Assembly: GCF_030052815.1 (NCBI RefSeq)
Contig: NC_079507.1
Span: forward strand, 54,695,571 to 54,759,570
DNA length: 64,000 bases
Direction of reading: 5' to 3'
Origin: Hevea brasiliensis
Taxonomy: Eukaryota > Streptophyta > Magnoliopsida > Malpighiales > Euphorbiaceae
The notes beneath the pieces were generated by a model that made no database searches, was not told where the DNA came from, and was given only the letters and a program-made list of their open reading frames with translations. The translations under genes were made by a program, and so were the position numbers. Positions 27,932 to 39,797 of the stretch are shown piece after piece. Within the stretch, counting starts at the first letter, position 1. Every line of letters starts with the position of its first letter.

Positions 27932-30344
27932 TGTAGGGGTAGGGCGTGAGGCGAAATATCATCCATTAGAATTATATAAAATGCACCAGGTAATGCCCAG
28001 GAAAGATGGTGGAGTCACAATGGTCTCACTTAAGTACCACCTCCTTAGACAACATTTCCTAGACATGCACTTCATACAATCCTAATAGAATCAAACCACT
28101 GGTAAGTACCGTCTTCCCATAACACTACCACGGTACTAAGGATTTATGCCACGAAGGCATAGATAGACAGGAGTCGCCACCCGGGTAATAACCGGGACAT
28201 ATTCAGTGTTTCTTCCGAGGGTCATGGATGGCAACTTACTCCTTGCAAAGTTTTCACAACCGTCATTACCATAGCCCAATGTCTAGGTTCAGAATAGTGG
28301 GTACGTAAGGGGAAGGTGTTAGGCACCCCTTACGCCTGGTCTAACCTTGTTAATTCGAGTGCCAGTCCTCTACTAATGTTTCTAGAAGTCTTGTTTATTA
28401 TTCCTTTATTAAACTTTATCCTAAAAAATGCAATTCTAATCCTACACACGCAAGTAATTCACAAAAAGGGTTGTTGTTTACACACAATTTTCATGCACAA
28501 GTAATTCCTATCTATGGGGTTGCTAATTATTTAAATGATATTTACCAGATGACTAAAATTAATTTATTATTGGGAATTTAATTTACAAACAAATTCAATT
28601 TCAAATAACCCTATGTTTCTATTTAACCTAATTAATTAATTTTCACCAAGTTACCCTAAGGATAATTGAACTAAGTTAACTATGTACATGTGTAATTTAT
28701 TCTAATATCACATAAGTCCCAAACAATCACAACCTAATAAAGATTTTTAACATGCAAATTTATTTTACAATTACTAAGTATTAAATTAAATTTATTTTAC
28801 ATGCCAATATTAGTTTAATTTACAAACAAGATTAATTTTAATTTACAAAGTATTTATTTAAATTAATTACATGCAAAAGTCAGTTAAATTAAAAACAAAG
28901 TTAATTTTTAATTTACCAAATGAAAGTTCTATTATTACTACAATTTCATGCCAATGGTTATTCGAGAAGTTTAGAGCTACTTACTTGTTGGTAAATGCAG
29001 TTGCCATTGGGGTAACCTACCCTTAAAAAAGGGTCTTCTCTTCTAGTATGACAATGATATCCCTGGCTTACTCCCGTTTAGCTCTATATAAGCTCGGCGC
29101 AAATGCCCTATTTGGTACTTACCTTAGGGCTACTTACCAATTTTGTTTGTAAATAAAAAAAAAATAAAGAAAATAAAGAAAAATAATAAAAGTACGAGAA
29201 ACAGAAACTAAATATGTGCAGAGTTGTGTATCCCCTCAAATTAAACATAATTACATGATCTATATGAACATATAAAATAAATTGAAGACAAAGAGCATAG
29301 AATTAAAATATTGTGTGGCATAGATCTTGAAAAGAAAACAATAAAAACTGACCTTCCAGAAATCTTGTATGAAAATCTTCTTGAAGAAAAAAAAAAATAG
29401 TAAGGAAGAACTCAAAGAGTCTTAAATATCTCTAAATTTCTTATAATTCTGAATTTTCTCTACCTCTTTCCTCCCATCCTCCCCTTCTTCTCTTCTCTAG
29501 TAGGGTATTTATAGGGTTTTGGGAGAGAGGTGTGATAGGGTTTGGAGTCTTAGGATGATAAAGTTTAGATGACTTGAACAACTACAATTGCAGAATTCGA
29601 ATAAGACTGGGATATGGGTGAGGTGTTTCAACCAATAGGAAGAGAAAAAATGGAAGGCACCAATAGGGAATGAGGAAGAGGTGTGGTAGGATTTGGAGTC
29701 TTAGGATGATAAAGTTTAGATGACTTAAACAACTACAATTGCAGAATTCGAATAAGACTGGGATATGGGTGAGGTGTTTCAACCAATAGGAAGACAGGAA
29801 AAAATGGAAGGCACCAATAGGGAATGAAGAAGAGGTGTGGTAGGATTTGGAGTCTTAGGGTGATAAAGTTTAGATGACTTAAACAACTGCGATTGCAGAA
29901 TTCGAATAAGACTGGGATATGGGTGAGGTGTTTCAACCAATAGGAAGATAGGAAAAAATGGAAGGCACCAATAGGGAGTGAGGAAGAGAGTGGGGCCAAG
30001 GAGGAGAGAGATATTTTGTTATTTTAATTTTTAGAAAATAATTAAATGGGTCCCATTTAAAATTCCTAACTAGGCTTTCTTAGGCCCATGGAGCCCAATT
30101 AAACTTAATTAGATCCATTTAAAAAAACTACCCATATTAAATTTAAACAAAATAAAATTTTATTTAAATTTAATTAAATTAATTTTCTCAAAACTTTATT
30201 ATTATTTTTATTTTTTCAAGATCATGCCACGAAATTAATAATTCAGCTCAATGCCTCCAATTACATCTTACAGTCATATAATTTTTCATCATCGGGTTTC
30301 CCACGGCCTCAATGCACATACTCATCACAAAATAAGGGTCTACA
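27932..30344 (-). mobile_element. Solo LTR, 2.4 kb, probably Tat/Ogre-like gypsy, TSD CACAA, nested in the LINE
   Basis: The ends are TGTAGGGG and GTCTACA, with CACAA at 27,927-27,931 and 30,345-30,349. Removing it rejoins the LINE frame. It carries GGAGTCGCCACC (about 28,161) and AAGGGGAAGGTGTTAGGCAC (about 28,307), motifs I associate with LTRs of Tat/Ogre-type gypsy elements; their placement suggests minus orientation. A block of three 150 bp tandem repeats is at 29,543-29,990. No protein domain is encoded. Confidence 0.8.
29543..29990. repeat. Three tandem repeats of about 151-155 bp
   Basis: Units begin at about 29,543, 29,694 and 29,849 with GGAGTCTTAGG. They contain GACTGGGATATGGGTGAGG and differ by a few bases. 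The similar minus-strand frames across them are a product of the repetition, not a gene. Confidence 0.92.
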
Positions 30345-30885
30345 CACAATAGTAGTTACTCCTTCATATATATCTTTCAACACTTGTATGTACCTAATAG
30401 ATACCCTCTTTTGTTTTAACACTCTTCATAAGACATCTCTTGGAGCACTATTATAAGCCTTCTCCAAATCGATAAAAACCATTTGTAGATCTTTGTTCAC
30501 ATCTCTATATTTCTCCATTAAGCTTCTAATGAGAAAGATCGCTTCCATAGTTGAACGACCGGGCATGAAGCCTAATTGATTGGGAGAGATAGAAGTGTCA
30601 TGATGTAGTCGATGTTCGACAACTCTCTCCATAGCTTCATAGTATGGTTCATGAGTTTAATTTTCCTATAGTTTGAACAACTCTGTATGTCTCCCTTATT
30701 TTTAAAAATGGGTACTAAAATACCCCTCCTCCATTCATTAGGCATTTTCTTTGAATTTAGAATCTTATTAAACAATTTAGTTAACCATGTCACTCTCATA
30801 TCTCCCAAACATTTCCACACTTCAATTAGTATTCCATCGGGTCCACAGGCTTTACCTACTTTCATTCTTTTAAGCATTTCGATTT
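30345..30885 (-). mobile_element. LINE (L1-like) reverse transcriptase, 5' part
   Basis: Minus-strand frames read MKVGKACGPDGILIEVWK, PNEWRRGILVPIFKNKGDI and QLGFMPGRSTMEAIFLIR, the fingers/palm start of a LINE RT, ending GVTT at the solo-LTR insertion. The junction with ABT1 intron 4 sequence is near 30,880-30,890. Confidence 0.88.
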
Positions 30886-31019
30886 TATTGGTTTTTCTAC
30901 GTGAAAGCTAATTCTTACTCCGCTGTCCAAAATATACACAAATAAGAACACCAAGGAGCTTATTTATAAATTACATGCAAAATTTTATAGGAAAAAAATC
31001 ATTGCAATTAATTACCAAC

Positions 31020-31220
31020 CTATTTGTTCACCATTTAACATATTCGCAACCCTTTTTGCAATGCTCTTATTGGTAAATTCAACCCACCTGCAGGTTACAG
31101 ACGAGGAGAATCAGTTGATTACTTAAATAGCAATTTAATGCAATCTTTCTATGTTAAACAAAATCAAAGATACAATGTCAAGTAGGTCGTTATAAACACA
31201 CACACACACACACACACACA

Positions 31221-31271
<51 letters not shown>

Positions 31272-32212
31272 AGAGTATCCTAGGAATATTAGCTGTTAAT
31301 TCTATGAAGCTATGTTAAATTGTTTAGCATAAATTTAACAGCATTTTTTCCTTTTAACATACCCTTCAGAGAATTCTTGACCTCGAAATCCACCAGCTCT
31401 TTTGCGATTTACTCGAGCAGCGAGATCTATAGAGTAAAATAATGCATTCTCTTTAATTGATTAACTGCTTACTATCACATAACTTGAGGAGGTTTGCTAA
31501 TATGGCTAATCAGAAAGATGAATAAGAGAAAAAGTTAAGAATTGAATAGTTATCAATTGGTCACCTTCAGGTGCAAGGTAGATCCTCTGTATTTCTCCAT
31601 ATTGGGAAAGAATATGACGAAGCTTTACATGATCCATGTGGGGAGGGATTCGACTTAAGTAGCAAACACCACGCTTGTCAGCCTTAGCAGCATCCTTTAG
31701 TAACTGCTCTTTATTATTCTTCTTCTTCTTCTTTTTAAGCCTATTGACCATTTCAACATTGGATTTTGGATCCTCTTCTTCTTCCTTGCCTTTTGCAGTT
31801 TCAATTTTTCCACCTTCAGCTGCTGGATTCACCTCCTGTGGAAAACCCACTGTATTAACATCTTCCTCTTCATCCTCAAAGCTTTACGTAATAATTGCCT
31901 TTTTGTTTCCTTTACTTTCTTTTTCCTCTCACCATTAGATTTTTTACTACCTTCCTTGCTTAAAGAAGCTTCCTCCAACAATTTCTTCTTTATTTTATTT
32001 TTCCCACTTTCCACCCTCATATCACCAGCTTGTAAATTCCCTCCAGCTGGAGGGCTGTGTTCATTGATCTCCTGTTCATGCTCCGTTTTTACACTTTCCT
32101 GCGATTGCTTTTTCTTTTTATTCTTCCTACTTGTAGCCCTTTCTGCACTGGACTTTGGACACCCTTCATTCTGAGAACTCGACCCATTAACCTTATATTC
32201 TTCATTAGCCAT
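31020..32212 (-). pseudogene. ABT1/ESF2-like nucleolar RNA-binding protein, 5' exons, frameshifted and truncated
   Basis: Exon 1 (32,212 to 31,565) starts MANEEYKVNG and is Lys/Glu-rich, ending in the RRM start [18 protein letters not shown]. Exon 2 is 31,426-31,363 and exon 3 is 31,087-31,020 ([16 protein letters not shown]). These match the complete gene at 38,856-43,068. One base is missing near 31,880 relative to that copy, shifting the frame after RQLLRKA. Beyond exon 3 about 130 bases of intron remain and then the LINE starts, so the remaining four exons are absent. ESF2/ABT1 proteins work in early 18S rRNA maturation in the nucleolus. This copy can no longer encode one. Confidence 0.88.
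31195..31268. repeat. (CA)n(GA)n compound microsatellite in ABT1-like intron
   Basis: About 15 CA units followed by about 22 GA units on the plus strand. The homologous intron at 39,766-39,804 has the reverse complement in shorter form. Confidence 0.95.
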
Positions 32213-32830
32213 TCTGCCTAATGAAATAAAATGAAAATACAATCTCACTTGCAGAGAAGGAAATATATGCAGATAGTTAAGCTAATACAAACAATTAAAT
32301 ACACTACATTTTTAATATAAAATAAATGAATAAAAATGTGAATTTTCCACATGCATTTGAATAAAAAGCAAAACATAAGTAATTATAGGTTTTTTTTTTG
32401 TGGGTACAATATAAAGGTGTGAGTTACACATCTACGCTGCTTAATAAAAATTTGAAACTCAAACCTTTGACCTAAATTTCGCAACTCAATCTATTCTCAA
32501 TAAAAGAAACTAACAATAGTAAAATTCACAACATATGCTGACCCTTGAATTGTTATAGGTAACAGAAATAATTTCAATATAGGAACAAGCACACTTAACG
32601 TGTAATCAAAGAGACTCAAATTTATCAGTATTTTCAGCTGAAATATAACATCCAATTCCATGCAGTTAAAAGCAGATAAAGCCCCAAAAGATTACTGACA
32701 CTGGCGGCCGACGATGATTGAGAGGCAAGTGAAGCGGTCTAGGTTTCGTTCCGGCTTCGGTGGCGGGACTCAAAGCAAGCTTTTAGTTGCACCGGGCTGT
32801 ATCGTCTTAGCACTGCATCGGTGCTCCAAT
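32213..32830 (-). promoter_or_regulatory. Probable leader and promoter of the ABT1-like gene
   Basis: This lies upstream of the minus-strand ATG at 32,212. A GC-richer block at 32,700-32,830 (for example GGCGGCCGACGATG) stands out from AT-rich DNA on both sides and may be a leader exon with its own intron. This is positional inference only. The chimeric copy at 37,746 lacks this region. Confidence 0.4.
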
Positions 32831-34680
32831 GGCATGTAAAAAACCAAAATGAAAAGCCTGGGCTTTCGCCTTTTAGGTGTCTCTTTATTATTAATTTTTA
32901 TTTATTTTTTATTTTTTAAAATCGCACGAGCAAGGGAAAAGAGTCGAACCTGAGGAAGTTTCTGGAGCCATCTGCGGGCCGGGTCCATCTTTGAGTTTCA
33001 GCCCCTATCAGATCACCTCCTCTGTCTCAAATTAATGAAATTTTATATTTCGAGTAAAAAAATAAAGCTGTCTGTTATTTTTATAATTAAAATGAACATA
33101 TGTGTTTAAATATATTCAATTTTTTATTTTAAATTTAAAATTTTATCTAATATTTAAATTATAGAATTCTACCTATCTTTTTTGAAAAAATATTATATGT
33201 ATATTTTAAAAAATTATGATAATTTATAAATTAATTTTTAAAACATTTGAAAAACAAGTCAGTTCATATTTTAAAAAAATAATAAATAATTCAATTTTTA
33301 ATGTTTAATATCACTAACAAATTAGTTATGCAGATTACATTCATAATTTTAATTCAATTTCTATGATCTATCATAATTCATTTTAATAATGCATAATTAA
33401 TCGTTTAAAATTATAAAATTATTCTAAAAAATATGTTTTAAATTATTTTTTTAAAATTAATTATTTAAAAATTAAGTAATTTAGTTGAAATGAAACTTAA
33501 TTTTAAATATAATTTTTTAAAATATAGTGTTTTGAGAATAATTATAAATTATAAATTTAAAATATTTATGTATGATCATGTATTATGAAAATAAATTATA
33601 TTAAATCATATAAAATAATATTTTTAATATTTTTTTCATGAAAATCATGTTAAAAATTTTTATAATTATTTAATTATTGAAAATATGACTATAAATAAAA
33701 TAATTTTTTTAGAAATTATAGTAAAATATGTTATTTGTTTTTAATAACTTTTACTATTTACTATTTGAAAAAAAATATTATTATTTAATTAACTTGTTTT
33801 TAATAATTTTATTAAAATAATTATAACTGTGAAAAGATTTTAATCTTTTTACAAAATATATAATTATTATATAAAGTAAATAATTATTTAAATGTTTCTC
33901 ATCATAATATTATATAAATTTTATTTTATTGACACATCGATATGAATATGACAATTCATAGTAAGTTGGCATTCTCCATACTTTAATTTATATAAAAATA
34001 AAACAAAAATTGCACAAAGTGGGGCTTATTGCTTTGTTTTAACTTAAATCAAAATCCACCATCTGTTTACAAACCAAAAATTTTCAAATTTTCTTAAATA
34101 AATTATATTTTAAATACAAAAACATACAATAAATTATATTTAAGGCTAGAACTATTTTTTTAAAAGATAAGTTGACCAAATTATTTAAGAAAAAACATCT
34201 TTGATTGATTATAATAATTAACTATATAAAGGAAAACATCATAATTAAAAAAGAAAATTAGCATATGCATTATAAAGTAATTAACATTAAAGGAAAATGA
34301 CTATTTAGTATAATTAAGAGATTGTTTATTTTATCTTATATAAAAATGTTGAATCAGTTTATAAATTTTAAAAATAAATTGATTTATTTTGTTTATAATA
34401 ATTTTTAAATTTATAAATTGAAATTATTAGAAAAAAAAATAAGTTGAAGACCTATCTTTTCATTTTAGCGCTTACTAAATTTTTTTATATTATCTTCATT
34501 TAATTTTGAAAATTTTATCATAAATCTCAATTAATATTTTTTATTAAAATGTGCTTATAAATTATTTTTTAGTAAACATATTAACTACTTGCAAGTTATA
34601 TTTATAAGTATTTTAATCAAATGCTATTTTTTCATAAATTAAATCAAACACTCTTTAAGTAGAACCACCAAATGCCATTT
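32831..34680. other. AT-rich intergenic DNA
   Basis: Very low-complexity AT-rich DNA with no open frame above 60 codons and no recognised repeat ends. Confidence 0.6.
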
Positions 34681-35330
34681 TAGTAAAGGATCACTCTTGC
34701 CATGAACCAGAACCAGACTATACAGGTATGAGACAAATGAAGCTCTTACTCCTTGGTTCTCCATCAACTTGAGAGCACAATTGATGATTCAATTCAAAAA
34801 CAATGAAAAAAACACAAACATGGGAGAAAAAAATGGCAGACAGAATAGGAAAGCTGTAAAGGGATGTAATGTAATAATATATCGGTTAAAACTACAAATC
34901 CAACAAAGTGCACTGAGTCCCAAACAAGAACCATAAATTCACATCCCCACAACCATTCAAATTACAGGGATGAACAGCAGTAATATGGTATATCTAATGA
35001 TTTAACCAGGGATTCTAAATATTCCCATGTAGGTTTTGTATAGGTTTTTTTTTTTTTTTTTTTCAAGCATTTGAACTAGTGCCCCTGCAAGTGTTAACTG
35101 AAAAGGAAAAAATTCCAGTAAGAGATGGTTTCATGTCCTCATATTTGCATCATACATCTAAAGCCAGAACAAAAGAGACTCGTTTCTGGTGTTCAAATAA
35201 TGCTGCCTAAGTGTTCTGCTTTGAATTGTAGGTAACTTAAAAAATATTGGTAGAAGTATCTTAACATGAAAGTTTTCGAACAAATAAAAATAACAAAAGG
35301 CCGAATAGTAGATCAGAGGAATAAGTTATG
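34681..35330. other. Unrecognised non-repetitive segment
   Basis: More balanced base composition than its left neighbour, with a poly-T run at about 35,045-35,063. It could be the untranslated end of a lost minus-strand gene. No coding frame or domain could be identified. Confidence 0.3.
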
Positions 35331-36559
35331 AGGTCAGGCCACAAAACAATCCCAGAAGATAACATAATAGAGCGGGAATCGAGATGAGATCGGGTCCCGG
35401 ACTAGTAACCAAAAGAGATCGGATATCGCCAGTCAAAGAGCTCTAGTAAGGCGATCACATAGGAGATCGGCGGGAAGTTCGGTCTTATATCCACCTTCTA
35501 ATTATAAGGCATTAGTGGGTTAAGAGAAGCTTTGTGTGGGTTTCTGGCGCCTTTAGGCACCAAAATCCTTAGTTCAAAGTCCTTACGATATGCGATCCTA
35601 ACAAACACTTTAAAAGATCGAGGGAGAGTTCTTACCTGATTCTCATTCAAAATTTAAATAAAACACGGAGATCGGAGGAGAGTTCTTATCCGAGATCCTC
35701 CGCTAAAAAAAAAAAAAACTTTAAACCAAATACTTTAAGACATCGGGGGAGAGTTCTTATCTGATTCTCATTCAAAATTTAAATAAAACATGGAGATCGG
35801 AGGTGAGTTCTTATCCGAGATCCTCCACTTAAAAAAAAACTTTAAACCAAATACTTTAAGAGATCGGAGGAGAGTTCTTACCTGATTCTCATTCAAAATT
35901 TAAATAAAATACGGAGATCGGAGGAGAGTTCTTATCCGAGATCTTCCACTTAAAACACTTTAAACTAAATACTTTAAGAGAGCGGGGGAGAGTTCTTACC
36001 CGATTCTCAGCTAAAACCTTAATAAAATATGTGGAGATCGGAGGAGAGTTCTTATCCGAAATCTCCCGCTTAAAACTCTTAATAAAACATATCTAAAGAT
36101 CAGGAGAAGCTTCTCACCCGAGCTCTCTTAACAATAACCCAAATTAAAATAACACAATACACAATATAACTCTACACAACTCCTATTCACTAAAGGGTCA
36201 TCTCATGAACTTGTGTTCTTGAGGCAACATAAAATAAGTGAAATATCAAGTATTCCTTCGTTTTGCACGAAGAATTAACATCATCACTATCACAACCCTC
36301 TAATTATCTTTTTTAATTCATAAAAGGGCATAATGTTAAATTTGCTTACCCTCGTTGAGGGACGAGGTGGGGTGTTTAACACCTTCCCCACCCGTATACG
36401 GACCCCGAACTTAAAATCTCTGTTTTCGAAGTGGTTGCTTTTTAATTTATCTTCACAAATGGTTTTCTTTAATTTCCCTCAAAATTAAAGTGGCGACTCC
36501 TCACTTTTCCCACTTCAGTGAAGAGCCTCGTCTAGGCGACCGCAAATTACCTTGCGACA
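35331..36559 (+). mobile_element. Truncated LTR, Tat/Ogre-like, with tandem array
   Basis: The right end GCGACA at 36,559 and the preceding GTGGCGACTCC (about 36,494) and AACACCTTCCCCACCC blocks mirror, in opposite orientation, the motifs of the solo LTR at 27,932. The left end and a TSD were not found. The right end abuts directly the duplicated tail of the 10.5-14.4 kb solo LTR. Confidence 0.55.
35610..36120. repeat. Tandem repeats of about 120 bp
   Basis: Four units start near 35,614, 35,738, 35,860 and 35,980, plus a partial fifth. Each contains two GGAGAGTTCTTA copies followed by CCTGATTCTCATTC or CCGAGATC, so a shorter half-unit is also visible. Confidence 0.9.
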
Positions 36560-37745
36560 ATATGAGCAATATGATGATGTATGAAAATATGAAAATAATA
36601 TGAAATTATTTGTAACAGGTAAATAATTGAACCTACCATACACTAATAAAATAGATGAGACTCTGTCTGGATCTCCATAAAAATGAAATATGATAAAAAA
36701 AAATCTACTTGTAAGATAATGAAATTAATATTGTATATGACAAGACAGGATAGGGTGATCCGGCACCGAATGTAGCACACCTTGCACAACTACACTGTAG
36801 ATGGGTGAGGGTGTTATCACTTATCTAATAGAGGCAAATTAGAATTTTCAGACTCTTAATTCTCCTTACTCATATATATTCTAATTAGAGTTTAAATTTG
36901 AAATTTCAATCCTGAAGACAATTACATTCTATTAAATTATTTTTTTTATTCATATGACTCTATTAGTATTTAAACTTGAAAGTTCATTATTCTAGAGATA
37001 ATTTTAGTATTATTAAGTAGTATTAAAATCATCTATCTGAATCATAAACTCTTGAGTTCAAATTTCAAGTAAAATGAGTTATAAAAAAATTCACTAAAAA
37101 TATTTGATAAATTTAAAATTTAAGTTCTTTGTTAGATACATAAAAATGTTTTTAGAGAAATAATAGAAAAAATTCTATCCAATATTTAAAAATTGGTCAA
37201 TTGCTAGTGTAGACAAAGATAAAACAAGACTGAAATATTACTATTATTATTTTTAATAATAATTATTAATATAATAAATAAGCTAATTATTAAATATATC
37301 ATAACACTAAAATATAATAATTTTTTAAATATAATAAAATAATTTTTATTTAATTATAAAAAAATAAGGCTCATATTTTAACAAGGAAGATTTATATGCA
37401 CCGACTGACTGCGCCTACAAGTAAGCCCATATTTGCAAATGAGTAAGAAAGAACCGAATTGGCAAATACCTTGTAAACGAGACCCACTTTAGCAAAAACA
37501 ATCTTTTCTTCTTTCCTAGGTTACCTTGTCTAAAGCCAAAATAAACCTCGAAATCGATCAATAATTCAGTAGTCTCTGCTACTTCTCGATTCGATTACAG
37601 GTACCCATTAGTCTTTACGTTGAGATCTCTTATGGGTCTTTAGTTCTTTCATTTTCTAAGTCCTTATTTTATGCGCTTAGCATTTAATTTTTCTTCATTT
37701 GCTTTCAAGTAGTGGGTTCAGAATTCAATTTCAAGTTTCTAAAGA
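36560..37745 (+). repeat. Second copy of PBB 5' flank, beginning inside a solo-LTR tail
   Basis: It aligns with 14,134-15,364. The first 260 bases are the 3' end of the solo LTR otherwise found complete at 10,534-14,394; the rest is the PBB promoter region. It supplies the promoter of the chimeric gene. Confidence 0.88.
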
Positions 37746-39765
37746 ATGTCGAAATCGCTGGTAGATGTTCCTCCAATGGGTGGGTTCAGTTTCGATCTCT
37801 GTAGAAGAAATGATATGCTGGCAAAGAAGGGAGTTAACCCTCCCTCCTTTAGGAAAACAGGAACTACAATTGTTGGCATAGTTTTCCAGGTACGATAATG
37901 CTAAAACTGTATTTATATGTTAAGTATGTTAATTTCCATTTTTCTGTAGAATTTGGAGCTAAAACCCAGTTTGATACCTTGTTCTCGTTAATTTTACTTA
38001 GTCAAATTGATTGCTTTCTTAGTCTCCTAATCTACTGTGAGATGCATGAAGGGTTGGCAAAATCTGGAATTCATTTTGGGATTTTGACCTGTAGTTAATC
38101 CGTAGTGTGATTCAGTTCACCAATAAAGATTTTCAGTGCTGATATAAGGGTGAAGCAAACTTGATTAGATTGATTAATTTTTCTGGTTAATATATGTTGC
38201 AAGCCATAACGAGCCACTTTGAGTTGAGCATTGATAGGTTGCATCTTCTAGGCAAAGAATTAGTCTTCTTGTGCCATGCTGGGTTCTCACAAAATGTTGT
38301 CTCTAATCGTGTATTTTTGTTTCCCTTTTTTGGGAGGTTATAAACTTATTAAGTATTTTGGTATCTTTTGTACATTTCTAAATAACACTAGTTGCATCAA
38401 TGCTTGCATTTTAGGCTTTTAAAAACATAAATCCTAAAAGGAATAGGGAAAGAGAAAAAAAAAATCCTAAAGAATGTAGAAAAGGGATCCTAAACAGCCT
38501 AGGAATAGGATTTGACTAAGTTTTCTGGGCTGTATATTGTTCCTGTGTCAGTGAGCTGGGGCAGAAAGGTTATCATGTTATTCTTAATGGGTGTGGTGTA
38601 TGTGTGTTACCATTTCTTGAGTTTTGGTGATTGCTATATTGGTTAGTGCATTTTCTGCTAAGCACTTGGCATCTTTGCTTGGCTAAACCTTAGCCCAATG
38701 TTTCAAACATTCTAACTTGTTTAGTTTATATATTTATTCTTTTGTCTACTTTATTCCATATAGGATGGTGTCATTCTCGGAGCGGATACTAGAGCAACAG
38801 AGGGGCCCATAGTTTGTGATAAGAATTGTGAAAAGATTCATTACATGGCACCAAAGTCCAGTGCAGAAAGGGCTACAAGTAGGAAGAATAAAAAGAAAAA
38901 GCAATTGCAGGAAAGTGTAAAAACAGAGCATGAACAGGAGATCAATGAACACAGCCCTCCAGCTGGAGGGAATTTACAAGCTGGTGATATGAGGGTGAAA
39001 AGTGGAAAAAATAAAATAAAGAAGAAATTGTTGGGGGAAGCTTCTTTAAGCAAGGAAGGTAGTAAAAAATCTAATGGTGAGAGGAAAAAGAAAGTAAAGG
39101 AAACAAGAAGGCAATTATTACAGAAAACTGCTGAGGATGAAGAGGAAGATGTTAATACAGTGGGTTTTCCACAGGAGGTGAATCCAGCAGCTGAAGGTGG
39201 AAAAATTGAAACTGCAAAAGGCAAGGAAGAAGAAGAGGTCATTGGAATAAATCCTATAGAAGAAGAGGATCCAAAATCCAATGTTGAAATGGTCAATAGG
39301 CTTAAAAAGAAGAAGAAGAAGAAAGAGCAGTTACTAAAGGAAGCTGCTAAGGCTGACAAGCGTGGTGTTTGCTACTTAAGTCAAATCCCTCCCCACATGG
39401 ATCATGTAAAGCTTCGTCATATTCTTTCCCAATATGGAGAAATACAGAGGATCTACCTTGCACCTGAAGGTGACCAATTGATAACTATTCAATTCTTAAC
39501 TTTTTCTCTTATTCATCTTTCTGATTAGTCATATTAGCAAACCTCCTCAAGTTATGTGATAGTAAGCAGTTAATCCATTAAAGAGAATGCATTGTTTTAC
39601 TCTACAGATCCCACTGCTCGAGTAAATCGCAAAAGAGCTGGTGGATTTCGAGGTCAAGAATTCTCTGAAGGGTATGTTAAAAGGAAAAAATGCCGTTAAA
39701 TTTATGCTAAACAATTTAACATAGCTTCATAGAATTAACAGTTAATATTCCTAGGATACTTTGGA

Positions 39766-39797
<32 letters not shown>

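Noticed and set aside
29582..29999. Two repetitive minus-strand frames
   Set aside because: They are produced by the 150 bp tandem repeats in the solo LTR.
35610..36120. Regularly spaced repeats considered as a CRISPR-like array
   Set aside because: The genome is eukaryotic, and the units are contiguous 120 bp tandem repeats inside an LTR, with no unique spacers.
38841..39359. 172-codon minus-strand frame
   Set aside because: It is the antisense of the Lys/Glu-rich ABT1 exon (Ser/Phe/Leu-rich as expected). The same holds for 31,675-32,174 on the plus strand.
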